NCBI GenBank assembly: GCA_009379995.1
Contig: WHSR01000041.1
Location: 1 to 43,163 of the forward strand
Length of the DNA stretch: 43,163 nucleotides
Direction: 5' to 3'
DNA from: Streptosporangiales bacterium
Lineage (GTDB): Bacteria; Actinomycetota; Actinomycetes; Streptosporangiales; WHSR01
Part shown: positions 42,146-43,163 of the stretch, piece after piece
Layout of the letters: each line of letters begins with the position of its first letter
Position numbering within the stretch: position 1 is the first letter of the stretch
The notes under the pieces: model-generated
Databases searched by the model: none
Told to the model about the DNA's origin: nothing
The model's input: the letters and a program-made list of their open reading frames with translations, nothing else
Position numbers and translations under genes: made by a program

Positions 42146-42879
42146 AGATCCTCGTGGTCAACCCCAACACCAGCCCGGAGATGACCGCCGACATCGGCCG
42201 CGCCGCCAAGAAGTACGCACGCGGCGACACCGAGGTCGTCACCGTCTGTCCCTCCTGGGGCCCCCGCTCGATCGAGGGCCACTTCGAGGAGGCGCTGGCC
42301 GCGACCGCGACCGTGGAGACCATCGCGGCGAGCCGTGATGACTACGACGGGTTCGTGGTCGCCTGCTACGGGGACCCGGGGCTCGCGGCAGCACGCGAGG
42401 TCACCCAGGTGCCGGTGGTGGGTATCGCCGAGGCGTCGATGCTGATGGCGTGCACGGTCGCGCACACCTTCAGCATCGTGACGGTGCTGCCGCGGATCGT
42501 CCCCATGCTGCACGACCTCGTCCGCACGAACGGGCTCGAGCCGCGGCTGGCATCGGTTCGGGCGACCCCGCTTTCGGTGCTGCAGATCGAGGAGGATCCC
42601 GGACGGGCCGAGAAGGAGATAGTCGCGGCCGGCCGGCGCGCGATCGAGGAAGACGGCGCCGAGGCCATCTGTTTGGGGTGCGCCGGAATGGGCCCCCTCG
42701 ACAAGGCTGTGCAGCGGGCCCTCGGCGTACCCGTCTTCGACGGCGTGGCCGCCGCCGTCAAGATGCTCGAGTCGCTCGCGGACTACGGCGTGACCACGAG
42801 CAAGGTAGCGGCGTACCGCGACCCCGAGCCGAAGGAGCTTGTCAACTGCTCCCCCGCCCTGCAGGGGGCCGCGCGGTAG
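42142..42879 (+). CDS. Asp/Glu/hydantoin racemase
   Basis: About 245 aa. GTG 42142 overlaps the carbamoylase stop (GTGA). Begins KILVVNPNTSPEMT, the hallmark hydantoin racemase N-terminus; the two catalytic cysteines are Cys75 (VACYGDPGL) and Cys180 (CLGCAGMG). It interconverts D- and L-5-substituted hydantoins so that the hydantoinase and carbamoylase can use both isomers. Last gene of the rightward operon. No obvious terminator follows before the broken monooxygenase fragment. Confidence 0.92.
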   Translation: MKILVVNPNTSPEMTADIGRAAKKYARGDTEVVTVCPSWGPRSIEGHFEEALAATATVETIAASRDDYDGFVVACYGDPGLAAAREVTQVPVVGIAEASMLMACTVAHTFSIVTVLPRIVPMLHDLVRTNGLEPRLASVRATPLSVLQIEEDPGRAEKEIVAAGRRAIEEDGAEAICLGCAGMGPLDKAVQRALGVPVFDGVAAAVKMLESLADYGVTTSKVAAYRDPEPKELVNCSPALQGAAR

Positions 42880-42892
42880 GCGACTTCGCGAT

Positions 42893-43026
42893 CAACCCTT
42901 CCTCACATGCCTTGATCTGGAGAATATCCGGCACTGCGCAAAGCTTCCGGCCGTGAACCACAAGCCTTCCTGTGGTGTACGCCGCCACATGTTCCGGAGC
43001 TCACCTTCCTCGTCGAAACCCCAGAC
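42893..43026 (-). pseudogene. flavin-containing monooxygenase C-terminal remnant, with internal deletion
   Basis: On the minus strand the sequence reads VWGFDEEGELRNMWRRTP, then EGLWFTAGSFAQCRIFS, then after a frame change LQIKACEEGLIA. Together these match the C-terminal end of flavoprotein monooxygenases (GLWFTAGSFAQCRIYS-YLALQIKA type). About 3-4 residues between FS and LQ are missing, with loss of frame, at about 42918-42924. Nothing upstream of VWGF (43026) looks like the rest of such a protein. This is a decayed gene tail left at the edge of the island. Confidence 0.7.
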
Positions 43027-43037
43027 CGGGGTTCCGC

Positions 43038-43163
43038 AGCTGATGTAGTGGGATAGTCCGCGAGTTCGCGGGTTGACGTGCGGGAACGTGCCGTTGGCTG
43101 TTGTGACGGCGTGTATCTAGGGGTTGGGGTTCGCTTTGGTCAGTGGCTCGCTGGGCTGAGCTG
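43038..43163 (+). other. possible insertion-sequence end or leader
   Basis: Sequence where the monooxygenase remnant breaks off. A GTG near 43142 preceded by AGGGGTTGGGG would start VARWAEL and run off the window. Its position replacing the missing part of a gene suggests a mobile element, but no inverted repeat or transposase motif can be confirmed. Confidence 0.22.

Overview
The window is high-GC (about 70%) DNA from an actinobacterium. The evidence is GGAG-type ribosome binding sites, frequent GTG and TTG starts, tightly overlapping genes (ATGA, GTGA, TTGA), and long antisense shadow frames. I cannot name the genus. Almost the whole window is catabolic: it carries an unusual concentration of enzymes that open cyclic amides (hydantoins, imides, 5-oxoproline-like rings) and process the products. 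No tRNA, rRNA or CRISPR was seen.

Left part (1-12.7 kb). A partial IS630-type element (1-138) sits in the last codons of a gamma-glutamyltransferase gene. Upstream of ggt, on the same strand, is a PucR-type regulator, divergent from an ATP-dependent hydantoinase/oxoprolinase pair (hyuA1-hyuB1). Next come an AlkZ-like winged-helix protein, a DoxX membrane protein, a secreted SGNH/GDSL hydrolase, and a sodium:solute symporter preceded by a clear TPP riboswitch.

Middle (12.4-26.9 kb). An IclR regulator divides two divergent operons. Leftward: iclR, class III CoA-transferase, cyclase-family hydrolase, MmgE/PrpD protein, muconolactone-isomerase-like protein. Rightward: a complete branched-chain-type ABC importer (lipoprotein, two permeases, two ATPases), a dihydropyrimidinase-type amidohydrolase, a second MmgE/PrpD protein, an Asp/Glu-racemase-like protein and a fumarate-reductase-like flavoprotein. 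Two identical-architecture dyads (GTTCC-N7-GGAAC) in the divergent gap are likely IclR operators.

Right part (26.9-42.9 kb). A second divergent pair. Leftward: MFS transporter, M20 amidohydrolase, polysaccharide-deacetylase-fold imidase/allantoinase-like enzyme, a 103-aa CxxC protein, a CobW-type GTPase, asparaginase. Rightward: D-hydantoinase, a second PucR regulator, SDR dehydrogenase, hyuA2-hyuB2, N-carbamoyl-amino-acid hydrolase and hydantoin racemase. The gap holds a TTGTAC-N6-ACAAA dyad that also occurs in the pucR1/hyuA1 gap.

Working together, the inferred logic is uptake (ABC or MFS), ring opening (hydantoinases, HyuAB, imidase, cyclase), hydrolysis of carbamoyl or amide products (M20 enzymes, asparaginase), racemisation, and entry into central metabolism (SDR, flavoprotein, CoA-transferase, MmgE/PrpD). 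Actual substrates are not determined by the sequence. The right edge (42.88-43.16 kb) holds a broken flavin-monooxygenase C-terminus and possibly the start of another mobile element, so the island appears flanked by transposition scars. A 60-bp perfect palindrome at 26876-26935 supplies the stop codons of both converging genes and has a shorter relative at 9006-9045.
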